This document shows positions 44,411 to 52,192 of a DNA stretch of 64,000 bases, in pieces (the first letter of the stretch is position 1; each line of letters starts with the position of its first letter). The notes under the pieces were generated by a model, which was given only the letters and a program-made list of their open reading frames with translations, had not been told where the DNA came from and made no database searches. The stretch is from Novosphingobium profundi (lineage in GTDB: Bacteria > Pseudomonadota > Alphaproteobacteria > Sphingomonadales > Sphingomonadaceae): NCBI RefSeq assembly GCF_020524485.1, contig NZ_JAIVLF010000006.1, forward strand, positions 186,001 to 250,000, in the 5' to 3' direction. A program made the translations under genes and the position numbers.

Positions 44411-45565
44411 TCAGGCCTCTTCGCGCGCACTCTCCAGCATCGCGAGGATACGCGCCGCCGCGATCTCGTCGGAGGGCAGGTTCGGATCGCCCACGGCATG
44501 GTGGACGATCTCGGCCTGGTGGGGGGCGAACTCTCCGTGGCGCGCGCTGGCACGCTCGAGCGCCGGGAGCACGTCCTCGATGCGGTGGACGACCTCGCCC
44601 GTGCTCCACATCTCGGGCAGTTTCGTGTCGTCGCGCCCGCCATCGCCAACCTGATCGATGAACACGCAGGGACGCTGGTAGATCAGCCATTCGTAAAGCT
44701 GGCTGCTGAAGTCGCCAAGATAGATGTCCGCGCCCAGCGTGTAGGTCATGTCCATCGAAGCCTGCGAGCCGGGATCGACCAGCAGCCAGTCGGGATCGCT
44801 GAGGCCACGCAGTTGGGCCCGTTCGGCCTCGCCCATGCCTTCGCACAGACGCACGTGGGGCGCGACGACGAGGTTGAAGCGGCCATCGCGGCGCAGCGCC
44901 TCGATGAGCGCACGACCATAGGTCTTCCAGGTGCCGCGCCGCGCGTGGAAATGGGGGTTGTAGAGGACGGTCGGGCGCTGGTTGGCGAAGAGGCGGTGGC
45001 GTTCCAATCGGCCCAGGCGCCGCAGGCCCGCCAGCTTGACCTGCCCCACCACGTCGATCTGGGCATCCTCGAGGAGGCCCAGCGCGACGGTCGAGGCGCG
45101 GTCCGCCTCGCCCGAAACGAGCGCGCGGTCGAACAGGGCAAGGCGCCGGTCAACCCCGCCGCCGCCCGCACGCCGCGCACCGCCCACGCCATGCGGGATC
45201 TGGACCAGCGGCGGGCAGCGGCCGGGCAGCTGCTTCAGAAACGCCGAGGTGCGTTCGAGCGCGACGATGCCATCGAAGCCGCGCAGCGTGGCCGCCCAGC
45301 GGGCCAGGCGCAGGACCTTGAGCGGAGACTGCGCACCACCCCGGGCCGCGAGCGCCTCGAGCCAGCCGGGCAGCGACATCTCGCGCACCTGGACCGCGGG
45401 GCCATCGAGCTGGACCAGCAGTTCGCGCGCGGCCCTTGCATCGCAGCGCCGTGCGACGAAGGCTTCGACCTCCACGCCCGCGCGCCGCGAGAGCGCGGCG
45501 GCTACCGGCAAACCGTGCAGGAACTGGTGCGCGCCGCCGACCAGCGAAAAGGCAATCCGGGACAT
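44411..45565 (-). CDS. CDP-glycerol glycerophosphotransferase-like protein
   Basis: 384 residues. The C-terminal half matches the TagF/TagB-type transferase pattern: VLYNPHFHARRGTWKTYGRA, FNLVVAPHVRLCE, SDPDWLLVDPG, MDMTYTLGADIYLGDFSSQL and YEWLIYQRPCVFID (GDxSS region and the conserved PCVF). The N-terminal half is a Rossmann-like lobe beginning RIAFSLVGGAHQFLHGLP. The family transfers polyol-phosphate units from CDP-polyols to lipid or glycan acceptors in teichoic acids or capsules; in Gram-negatives it decorates surface glycans. A cytidylyltransferase and a flippase lie next to it, which supports a role in a phosphopolyol surface structure. The enzyme is probably peripheral to the inner membrane. 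Confidence 0.75.
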   Translation of the reverse strand: MSRIAFSLVGGAHQFLHGLPVAAALSRRAGVEVEAFVARRCDARAARELLVQLDGPAVQVREMSLPGWLEALAARGGAQSPLKVLRLARWAATLRGFDGIVALERTSAFLKQLPGRCPPLVQIPHGVGGARRAGGGGVDRRLALFDRALVSGEADRASTVALGLLEDAQIDVVGQVKLAGLRRLGRLERHRLFANQRPTVLYNPHFHARRGTWKTYGRALIEALRRDGRFNLVVAPHVRLCEGMGEAERAQLRGLSDPDWLLVDPGSQASMDMTYTLGADIYLGDFSSQLYEWLIYQRPCVFIDQVGDGGRDDTKLPEMWSTGEVVHRIEDVLPALERASARHGEFAPHQAEIVHHAVGDPNLPSDEIAAARILAMLESAREEA

Positions 45566-45584
45566 GTCGGAAAGTGGGTTCGGC

Positions 45585-46013
45585 TCAGGCCCAGAGCGCC
45601 TGGAGCGCGGCGCGCATCGCGTCCGGCTCCTCGCCTGTCAGCTTGTGCGCGTCCCCCAGCGCCGGGGGGCCGGGCCAACCGGCATCGGCAAAGGTGATCC
45701 CCTGCCATTCGCGCGCGCCTTCATAGCGGGGAATGACATGGAAGTGGACCTGCGGGTCCACCATCATCAGCATCAGGTAGTTGAGCTTTTCATAGCCCGA
45801 GAACGTGGCGAGCGCACCCTCGATGTCGCGCGTGATTTCGGCCAGTTCGGCGTGGGCCCCCGCCGGCAGCTCTCCAAACGCAGTCGCCGTACTCTTCGCG
45901 GCCAGGACCAGGCTGCCAAGCGTAGGCTGGGCGGGCCGGACGAGGACCACCCAGTGCTCGTAAGCCTTCACTTCACTTGCCGGGTAACCAAATTTCTCGA
46001 GCGTCGCGTGCAT
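45585..46013 (-). CDS. HIT-family nucleotide-binding protein
   Basis: 142 residues (MHATLEKFGYPASEVKAYEH). Only 2 bases separate it from the upstream CDP-alcohol phosphatidyltransferase stop, and 19 from the next gene, so the three are one unit. The HIT motif reads DPQVHFHVIPRYE around residues 86-98: the central nucleophilic His and the third His are present, but the first His of HxHxH is Gln. An N-terminal WVVLVRPAQPTLGSLVLAAK forms the nucleotide pocket strand. HIT proteins are nucleotide hydrolases or transferases; in a CDP-lipid cluster it might clear CMP/CDP conjugates. Active-site variation makes the activity uncertain. Confidence 0.82.
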   Translation of the reverse strand: MHATLEKFGYPASEVKAYEHWVVLVRPAQPTLGSLVLAAKSTATAFGELPAGAHAELAEITRDIEGALATFSGYEKLNYLMLMMVDPQVHFHVIPRYEGAREWQGITFADAGWPGPPALGDAHKLTGEEPDAMRAALQALWA

Positions 46014-46015
46014 CG

Positions 46016-47188
46016 TCAACCTTCCGCCAACCACGAGGTTATCTGCCCCCCGCGCGCCTTGTAGACAAGGGCCTGGACCAGACGCACCGCATGAATGGCA
46101 CAGCTCAGCCCGGTCCATGCCGCAACCAGGGCAAGGCCAATGTCGGGACGCGCGAAGAGCATGGCGACAAAGAGGATCACCATGTTGGGATTGCGCCGCG
46201 CGGTAATCAGGCGGAACCAGCTGTCGAAGCGCGTCCACACGTGGATGTGGAGCCCGCCGGCCTGCTGCATGAAGATGCCCTCGATCGCGCGCTGGACCCA
46301 GTAGCCCAGCTGGATCACGCCCTGTATCCACCAGAACGTGGCGTCATCGTAGGCGAGGCCCCAGCTGGCGAGGCCCGTCGCCCACAGCCACCACCAGAAC
46401 GGGGGGTGGATCAGATCCATGCCGTGGTCGAAGACGTTGCCCCAGGCCGAAGAGGTGATCGTGCAGCGCGCGAGCTTGCCGTCCACGGTGTCGAGCACCA
46501 TGAACACGAGACCCGTTGCCATGCCCGCCCAGTAATGGCCGTAGGCAAACAGCACCGTCGCGACCACGCAGAACACCGCGCCCACGAAAGTCACCATGTT
46601 GGGGGTCACGTGCCAGCGCGCGCAGATGCGGGTGAGCACCAGCGCCCATTCGGGCCAGAGGTATTTGGTGAGGATGTCGGTCACGCCCTTGTAGGCGCCG
46701 AAATAGCTGGCCCGCTCGATCGCGCGCACGTTGTCGGCGCGCAGCGGCATGAGGAAGGGAGTCTCGCGCTTGCGCAGCTGCTTGTTCTCGATGGTCGGGC
46801 CATCCTCGAAGGCCAGGACCTGCAGCCCCGGGAGAGCAAGCCCCTGCCCCGCCTCGCCGCGCATGGCCGCCGCGAGCGCGGCCGCTTCCTCGCCCGAGCG
46901 CGCATGGGCGAGCGCGGGCACACCGCCCAGCGTCAGCACCATGCCCGGGTGCGCGAGGACGTGGCGAAACCAGGAGGGATCCCAGGCGAAATCGGCATGG
47001 GCCAGGATCGCACCCGACCAGCCCGGTTCTGCAAGCGCGTCGGGAACCTGCGCGGCCAGCTCCAGGCCAGAGGCGCGGGCGATCCGTCCGACCCGCTCCG
47101 TGACCGAAAGGCCCCACAGGATCACGTCGTTGTGCCCGACGACCACGGCCACCCTCGGGCCGCCCACTGTATTTTCACCTTGTGCCAT
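46016..47188 (-). CDS. CDP-alcohol phosphatidyltransferase with degenerate N-terminal NTase domain
   Basis: 390 residues. The C-terminal two-thirds are a membrane CDP-alcohol phosphotransferase: the signature D-x2-DG-x2-AR-x8-G-x3-D-x3-D is complete in DTVDGKLARCTITSSAWGNV followed by FDHGMD, preceded by ITPN-like HVTPNMVTFVG and surrounded by about six helices. The N-terminal 150 residues (VAVVVGHNDVILWGLSVTER, LAHADFAWD) resemble a nucleotidyltransferase without the glycine-rich loop, as in archaeal-type IPCT/DIPPS fusions but decayed. The enzyme joins a CDP-activated lipid or alcohol to an alcohol or phosphoalcohol acceptor. Together with the neighbouring lipid kinase and Tam41-like gene it could form a phospholipid headgroup pathway. 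Confidence 0.85.
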   Translation of the reverse strand: MAQGENTVGGPRVAVVVGHNDVILWGLSVTERVGRIARASGLELAAQVPDALAEPGWSGAILAHADFAWDPSWFRHVLAHPGMVLTLGGVPALAHARSGEEAAALAAAMRGEAGQGLALPGLQVLAFEDGPTIENKQLRKRETPFLMPLRADNVRAIERASYFGAYKGVTDILTKYLWPEWALVLTRICARWHVTPNMVTFVGAVFCVVATVLFAYGHYWAGMATGLVFMVLDTVDGKLARCTITSSAWGNVFDHGMDLIHPPFWWWLWATGLASWGLAYDDATFWWIQGVIQLGYWVQRAIEGIFMQQAGGLHIHVWTRFDSWFRLITARRNPNMVILFVAMLFARPDIGLALVAAWTGLSCAIHAVRLVQALVYKARGGQITSWLAEG

Positions 47189-47375
47189 GATTGGCCCCTA
47201 CTGCGAGTTGCACAGACTGGCAATCGGCGGGCAACGGGCTGGCCTTGCGCGAGTCGGCCAGGCGTGCCCGAGTGCAACGCACCGGGATCGAACAGCGCCC
47301 TGACTTTGCCGCAGCGCACCCATCATTTCGTGCCATCAAGGCATCACTTGGGCGCAAAACAGCCATCAATATGTC

Positions 47376-47387
47376 ACACAAATGTGT
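47376..47387. promoter_or_regulatory. Palindrome between divergent lipid genes
   Basis: ACACAAATGTGT is palindromic about its AAAT centre (ACAC/GTGT) and lies in a TGTCA-rich patch between the divergent CDP-alcohol transferase and lipid kinase genes. It overlaps the outermost ATG of the kinase frame, which favours an internal kinase start and an operator role. Confidence 0.3.
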
Positions 47388-48503
47388 CAGAGCGTATTTC
47401 GGGATGATTTTTTCCGCGCGAATGCCTATGTGGAGCGCGTGAACGGATCAATCTACGAATTTGAAGCGATGCCGCGTTTCGGCAATCGCGTGCAGCGCCC
47501 TTCGCGCACAGCGGTCGCCCGTGCCCGGGCCGGACGCGCCGTGCCGCTCGTGGGCATCATCCGTAATCCGCGCAGCCACCGCAACAAGGGCAAGGCCGCG
47601 GAAATGGCGGACTGTTCGAACATCCTGACCGAAACTCCGCGCGATCGCAAGGCCTTGCTCGACACGCTCGGCGAATTTGCCCGGCGCGGGATCGACTACC
47701 TCGTGATCGACGGCGGCGACGGCACCGTGCGCGACGTGCTGACCTGCGGCACCGAGATCTTCGGCGAGGACTGGCCCCGCCTGATCGTGCTGCCCAAGGG
47801 CAAGACCAACGCGCTGACGGTGGACCTGGGCCTTCCCGGCGAATGGTCGCTGACCGAGGCGCTGGCCGCCGCCCACAAGGGCAAGACGGTCACCCGCCAC
47901 CCGCTGCGCATCACGTCAGCCGATGCCGCCGACACCGGCCTCGCCGCGGTCCAGGGCTTCATCCTGGGTTCGGGCGTCTACACGCTGTGCACCGAAGCGG
48001 GCCAGGAAGCGCACCGCCGCGGTGCGTTCAACTCGCTGGCGGTGGGCATCTCGATCCTTTCGGGCATCCTCCAGGCGCTCTTCGGCCGCAAGGGCAACAC
48101 CTGGCGCCGGGGCACGCCCACGCGTCTTGTCGACCGCCTGACGGGCCGCGCGCTGCCCCATGCCGGAGCAAAGCGCGGCAGCGGCGAAACCGACCGCCGC
48201 TTCCTCACCATCGCCACCACCTTCGAGCGCTTCCCGCTCGGCATGCGCCCCTTCGGCCGCAAGGTGGCGCCGGGCCTCAAGCTCCTCGTGCTCGACCGCG
48301 CCAGCCGCCTCGTGCTGGGCCTCGCGCCGCTGGTGATGATGGGCCTGGGCGGACGCCTGCTGGGCCGCCATGGCCTGCACCGCTTTGCCACCAGCGACGT
48401 CGATATGGACATCGAAGGCCCCTTCATCCTCGATGGCGAGGCCTTCCCGGCCGGGCGCTACATCATGGACGAAGGCCCACAGCTGACCTTCGTGGTGCCC
48501 TGA
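47382..48503 (+). CDS. Diacylglycerol kinase family lipid kinase
   Basis: 373 residues from the outermost ATG; starts at GTG 47430, GTG 47439 or ATG 47469 are possible and the first 20-30 residues are not conserved-looking. The catalytic domain begins VPLVGIIRNPRSHRNKGKA (strand and P-loop-like turn) and has the diagnostic nucleotide loop IDGGDGTVRDVLT, then LIVLPKGKTNALTVDLGLPG. A C-terminal beta-sandwich ends MDIEGPFILDGEAFPAGRYI. The family phosphorylates diacylglycerol, sphingosine or ceramide. In sphingolipid-making sphingomonads a ceramide substrate is a real alternative. It reads in the same direction as the Tam41-like and MobA-like genes, which follow after 73 bases and with overlap. 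Confidence 0.85.
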   Translation: MCQSVFRDDFFRANAYVERVNGSIYEFEAMPRFGNRVQRPSRTAVARARAGRAVPLVGIIRNPRSHRNKGKAAEMADCSNILTETPRDRKALLDTLGEFARRGIDYLVIDGGDGTVRDVLTCGTEIFGEDWPRLIVLPKGKTNALTVDLGLPGEWSLTEALAAAHKGKTVTRHPLRITSADAADTGLAAVQGFILGSGVYTLCTEAGQEAHRRGAFNSLAVGISILSGILQALFGRKGNTWRRGTPTRLVDRLTGRALPHAGAKRGSGETDRRFLTIATTFERFPLGMRPFGRKVAPGLKLLVLDRASRLVLGLAPLVMMGLGGRLLGRHGLHRFATSDVDMDIEGPFILDGEAFPAGRYIMDEGPQLTFVVP

Positions 48504-48576
48504 CCCCATCCTGCACGCGCCTTCTGGCGCAGGCATTTCCACCCGTTTCTCCATCTGTCTTGATTTCGAGGCGTCC

Positions 48577-49584
48577 TTGCCTGAGCATAAGGACATGAGC
48601 GTAGACCTCCTGGGGCGGATCCGGACCGCACTCGAACGCCCGGTGGAACCGGCCGTGGCGGCGTTCGCGCACCGTCTTGCCGCACAGTCCCCCGTGCCCG
48701 TGCTCGCCGTGCTGTTCTACGGCTCGAACCTGCGCACCGGCTCGCTGGAGGGCGTGCTCGACTTCTATGTCCTGACCGACACCCCGCAGGTCGAGAAGAT
48801 CTGGCCGCGCGTCAGCTACCACGAATGGCGCTGCACGCCCGCCGACACCGCGCCCGACGGCACCGCGCTCCCGGACGCGGACCTGCGCGCCAAGGTCGCG
48901 ACGATGCCGCTCGAAACCTTCCGCGCGGCCGCCGCCGGTGAGCGCCTCGACACCACCATCTGGGCCCGCTTCGTCCAGCCCAGCGCGCTGGTCTGGAGCC
49001 ACGACCGCGCCGCCTCGCGCGCCGCCGGAGAAGCCGTCGCGGGCGCGGCGAAGACCGCCGCACGCCTGGCCGTCGCGCTCGGCCCGGACGCTGGCACGCC
49101 TGAAGACTACTGGCGCGCCCTGTTCCGCGCGACCTACGCCGCCGAATTCCGAGTCGAGAAGGCCGGGCGCGAGGATTCGATCCTTTCGGCCAACCGCGAG
49201 CATTTCGACGGCCTGCTCCCGCTCGCCCTTGTCGCCCAGGGGATCCCCTTCGCGCGCGGCGGGCCCCAGGGTACGATCCGGCCCGAACTGGATGCTTCCG
49301 CGAAGGCGCGTATCCTCAGCTGGTGGCAGCGCCGCCAACGGCTGGGCAAGCCGTACAACGTGCTGCGCCTGATCAAGGCTTCGACCACGTTCGAGGGCGC
49401 CGCGCGCTACGCCGCCTGGAAGATCGAGCGCCACACCGGCGTGCCGGTCCTCATCACGCCCTGGCGCGAACGCCACCCCGTGCTCGCCGCGCCCAGCGTG
49501 CTGTGGAGCGTGTGGCGCGCGCGCAAGGCCGCGAGCCTCGCGGCCGCCAACGCCCCCAACGATACGGACGACCGCGCCGCGTGA
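48577..49584 (+). CDS. Tam41-like nucleotidyltransferase, putative CDP-lipid synthase
   Basis: 335 residues from TTG 48577 (GAGG 5 bases upstream); ATG 48595 is the alternative, with poor ribosome-site spacing. Near the N-terminus VLAVLFYGSNLRTGSLEGVL, then DFYVLTDTP and VSYHEWRC recall the Tam41/Mmp37 pattern (YGSG, a spacer, LDFxxxVDDP, then HYS), the mitochondrial-type CDP-diacylglycerol synthase. Later landmarks are weak: PEDYWRALFRATYAAEFRVE, and IKASTTFEGAARYAAWKIER. If correct, the protein makes CDP-diacylglycerol or CDP-ceramide from the phosphatidate-like product of the kinase encoded just upstream. The resemblance is limited to one motif region, so the function is inferred. Confidence 0.6.
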   Translation: MPEHKDMSVDLLGRIRTALERPVEPAVAAFAHRLAAQSPVPVLAVLFYGSNLRTGSLEGVLDFYVLTDTPQVEKIWPRVSYHEWRCTPADTAPDGTALPDADLRAKVATMPLETFRAAAAGERLDTTIWARFVQPSALVWSHDRAASRAAGEAVAGAAKTAARLAVALGPDAGTPEDYWRALFRATYAAEFRVEKAGREDSILSANREHFDGLLPLALVAQGIPFARGGPQGTIRPELDASAKARILSWWQRRQRLGKPYNVLRLIKASTTFEGAARYAAWKIERHTGVPVLITPWRERHPVLAAPSVLWSVWRARKAASLAAANAPNDTDDRAA

Positions 49585-50381
49585 CATCTGCCCAAGGTTC
49601 TCCCGCCCCCGCTCAGTCCCGCCCCCTGAGCGCTCTCGTGCTGGCCGGTTCGCGCCCCGGTGCGCCCGATCCCGTCGCCAGCGCGGAAGGTGTCGCGCAC
49701 AAGGCGCTGATCGAAATCGACGGACAGCCGATGCTCGCGCGCGTCGTGGCCGCCCTCAAGTCTGCGAAGATCGCGCGCGTGGCCGTCATCACCAGCACGC
49801 CCGAAGTCATCGCGCTGGCGCAGGACCTGGGCTGCGAAGTCCTGCCCGCCGAGGCAGGCCCCAGCGCCAGCGTCGCCGCCGGGTTCGCGCACCTCGGCGC
49901 GCCGATGCTCGTCACCACCGCCGACCACGCGCTGCTCGACGCGCAGTGGATCACCGATTTCGTGGCGGATGCGGGAGAGGCGGCGGACGTCGCGATCCTG
50001 CTTGCGCGGCGCGAGGCGGTGGAGACGGCGCTGCCCGGCAGCAAGCGCACCTGGCTCAAGATGGCTGACGGCGCCTGGTCGGGCTGCAACCTGTTCCTCC
50101 TCGCCCGTCCCGGCGCGGACGCGGCCATTGAAACCTGGAAGGCGGTCGAGGCCGACCGCAAGCGCCCCTGGCGCATCGCCCTGCGCCTTGGCCCCGGCAT
50201 CCTCCTGCGCTTTGCGCTGGGACGCCTGACCATGGCCGAGGCGATTGCCCGACTCGGCGGCAAGATCGGGGTGGCGGCCGTGCGTGTCGCCGCGCGCGAC
50301 GGCCTTGCCGCAGTCGATGTCGACAAGCCCTCGGACCTTGTCGACGTGCGCACGATTCTGGCCGCACGAAAGACCCAGTAG
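49581..50381 (+). CDS. MobA-like NTP transferase
   Basis: 266 residues from the GTG at 49581, which overlaps the upstream stop as GTGA; the frame is open further upstream but lies inside the preceding gene. An NTP-transferase domain: LSALVLAGSRPG (residues about 12-23), HKALIEIDGQPMLARVVAAL, VAVITSTPE, then ADHALLD in the metal-binding strand and AVDVDKPSDLVDVRTIL at the end. The glycine-rich loop (AGSRPGAPDP) departs from the AGGxSxRMG of true molybdenum cofactor guanylyltransferases, and no cofactor genes are nearby. Activation of a phosphorylated headgroup in the lipid pathway is more likely. Third nucleotidyltransferase-type domain in this cluster. Confidence 0.75.
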   Translation: MTSAQGSPAPAQSRPLSALVLAGSRPGAPDPVASAEGVAHKALIEIDGQPMLARVVAALKSAKIARVAVITSTPEVIALAQDLGCEVLPAEAGPSASVAAGFAHLGAPMLVTTADHALLDAQWITDFVADAGEAADVAILLARREAVETALPGSKRTWLKMADGAWSGCNLFLLARPGADAAIETWKAVEADRKRPWRIALRLGPGILLRFALGRLTMAEAIARLGGKIGVAAVRVAARDGLAAVDVDKPSDLVDVRTILAARKTQ

Positions 50382-50396
50382 GCAAGAAGATGAGTT

Positions 50397-50595
50397 CCGA
50401 GGGCCATTGCCCTCGGGCTCCCCGAACTGTCGAGCGCAAGTGGGCCGGATACCGGAGCGCGACAGAGGAAAGGGACTATCGAATTGAGGGGCTTTGCCCC
50501 TCTCCCTCATGCCTGCTGAGTTTGCGCTTCACGCGCGGCGATCCCGGCGCAATGTGCGCAAGACGGTTTGGGGTCAAGGGGCGATGGCCCCTTGA
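50397..50595 (-). repeat. Composite three-hairpin intergenic repeat, copy C (inverted)
   Basis: Same element as copies A and B in opposite orientation: CCGAGGGC/GCCCTCGG (50397-50416), identical core (50417-50438), GAGGGGC-TTT-GCCCCTC (50486-50502) and TCAAGGGGC/GCCCCTTGA (50574-50595). It occupies the gap between the convergent MobA-like and DUF2141 genes. Confidence 0.85.
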
Positions 50596-50617
50596 AAAGA
50601 AGACTTTTCCCCGCCCC

Positions 50618-51109
50618 TTACATGTACTTCATCTGCACCCGGATCGACTTCACCTTGGAGCCGACCTCGACGCCGACCTTGGTGTAGCTCGGCTTGCCCA
50701 GGTTGAAGATGTTGATCGAGGGGTTGTTGGACATGGCCCCGCCATCCTCGGTGATGTCGGTCTTGCCGTTGCCGTTGAGGTCATGGCGCACCGCCACGCC
50801 GTAGGTGCCCGGGCCCGGCACGGGCAGGCAGAAGGTCATCGTGCCCGCCTTGGCGGGAACCTCGATGCGCGAGAGCCAGTGGCCCTTCTCGAGCCAGTCG
50901 GCCTTGGTCGCACGGTAGGACTGCACGCGCATGTTCCCTTGCGAGGCCTTAACCCCGTCGACCGTGACGAGCAGGCCCGGCCCGCTCGCGCTCGTGCACT
51001 TGCGCAAGTCATTCGAAATCTCGTTGCGAAACTGCGCGGATGCGGGCGCCGCGCCTGCCACGGCCAGGAGGCCGACCAGCGCGAAGGCGCCCATTTTGTG
51101 TCGAATCAT
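50618..51109 (-). CDS. DUF2141-family exported protein
   Basis: 163 residues with a clear signal peptide (MGAFALVGLLAVAGAAPASA). The mature part has the DUF2141 pattern: LLVTVDGVKASQGNMRVQSY, IEVPAKAGTMTFCLPVPGPG, GTYGVAVRHDLNGNGKTDIT and SINIFNLGKPSY, a beta-rich domain of periplasmic or outer-surface proteins. The DLNGNGKTD stretch resembles a calcium-binding loop. No enzymatic role is known for the family. It stands alone, ending against repeat copy C. Neighbouring lipid genes make an envelope role plausible, but that is guesswork. Confidence 0.85.
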   Translation of the reverse strand: MIRHKMGAFALVGLLAVAGAAPASAQFRNEISNDLRKCTSASGPGLLVTVDGVKASQGNMRVQSYRATKADWLEKGHWLSRIEVPAKAGTMTFCLPVPGPGTYGVAVRHDLNGNGKTDITEDGGAMSNNPSINIFNLGKPSYTKVGVEVGSKVKSIRVQMKYM

Positions 51110-51419
51110 ATCGATCCAATCCTCAAGACAACTCGTTTTTCCGGCGCTCTGTCCTCACAGCGGACAGGGCCGCGCCTGCACAACCGGCAGGCCTTGAAGC
51201 AGGTAACTAGGCCTGGTGCGCTGAATAGGCACTGAATTTCAAGCACTCCGGACACGCGAGACCCTACATGGGCTTGCACGCGGGGCGAAAGGCGCTATCC
51301 GCGCGTCGATCCGGATCGGAGGCAAACCCCACATCGTGTGTGGAAAACGGCCCGATCCCGCCTTGTCGCCCCAACATGGGGTGCCGTATCTGGATGGCTA
51401 GAGGAGTTTCACGAGATCC
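51110..51419. other. Divergent promoter region between DUF2141 gene and rpe
   Basis: 310 bases with no gene. It must hold promoters for the minus-strand DUF2141 gene and the plus-strand rpe. An AGAGGAG ribosome site for rpe lies near 51401-51407. No strong inverted repeat or known operator was seen. Confidence 0.5.
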
Positions 51420-52082
51420 ATGACCACGCCGCTCATTTCCCCGTCGATCCTGTCCGCCGACTTTGCCCGCCTGGGCGAAGAAGTGCGCGCGATCGATGAA
51501 GCCGGGGCCGACTGGATCCATGTCGATGTCATGGACGGCCATTTCGTGCCCAACATCACGATCGGCCCGGCCGTGGTCAAGGCGCTGCGCCCGCACTCGG
51601 CCAAGACCTTCGACGTCCACCTCATGATCTCGCCGGTCGATGCCTACCTCGAAGCCTTCGCGGACGCGGGCGCGGACATCATCACCGTCCACCCCGAGGC
51701 GGGCCCCCACATCCACCGCACGGTGCAGACGATCAAGAAGCTGGGCAAGAAGGCCGGTGTCTCGCTCAACCCGGCAACGCCCGCCAAGATGCTCGACTAC
51801 CTCATTGATGACATCGACCTCGTCCTCATCATGAGCGTGAACCCCGGCTTCGGCGGGCAGAGCTTCATCTCCAGCCAGCTGCGCAAGATCGAAGCCGTGC
51901 GCAAGATGGTCGAGAAGTCGGGCCGCGACATCCAGATCGAGGTCGATGGCGGCGTCGATGCCGTCACCGCGCCGCAGTGCGTGGCCGCCGGTGCCGACGT
52001 GCTGGTCGCGGGTTCGGCCACTTTCAAGGGCGGCCCCGATCACTACGCCGCCAACATCCGCAGGCTCAAGGGCCTCGACTGA
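51420..52082 (+). CDS. rpe: Ribulose-phosphate 3-epimerase
   Basis: 220 residues, the normal length. TIM-barrel with all family motifs: [16 protein letters not shown] at the start, [20 protein letters not shown] (metal-binding His and Asp, catalytic Asp), [10 protein letters not shown] (metal His), [30 protein letters not shown], and [15 protein letters not shown] (second catalytic Asp). It interconverts ribulose-5-phosphate and xylulose-5-phosphate in the non-oxidative pentose phosphate pathway in the cytoplasm. The ATG has AGAGGAG a little upstream. The heparinase-like gene follows on the same strand. Confidence 0.97.
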   Translation: MTTPLISPSILSADFARLGEEVRAIDEAGADWIHVDVMDGHFVPNITIGPAVVKALRPHSAKTFDVHLMISPVDAYLEAFADAGADIITVHPEAGPHIHRTVQTIKKLGKKAGVSLNPATPAKMLDYLIDDIDLVLIMSVNPGFGGQSFISSQLRKIEAVRKMVEKSGRDIQIEVDGGVDAVTAPQCVAAGADVLVAGSATFKGGPDHYAANIRRLKGLD

Positions 52083-52192
52083 GCACGGTGCGGCGCGATT
52101 TTCCCATCGACGCCGCCGCGCGCAACCAGGAGCCCCCTTCGGCCGTTCCGCTACCGGCTGACGCCGCCGAGCCGGGCGTCGAGGAGGGCTCC

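Noticed and set aside
49323..49580. Extended upstream start of the MobA-like gene
   Set aside because: The extension is inside the Tam41-like gene in another frame; the GTGA overlap at 49581 is a better start.
49581..50381. Molybdenum cofactor guanylyltransferase (MobA) call
   Set aside because: The glycine-rich loop differs from true MobA and there are no molybdopterin genes nearby; the fold is right but the function is more likely headgroup activation.
32813..50595. Hairpin repeats considered as a CRISPR array
   Set aside because: Copies are kilobases apart, lie in both orientations, and have no regular spacers or cas genes.
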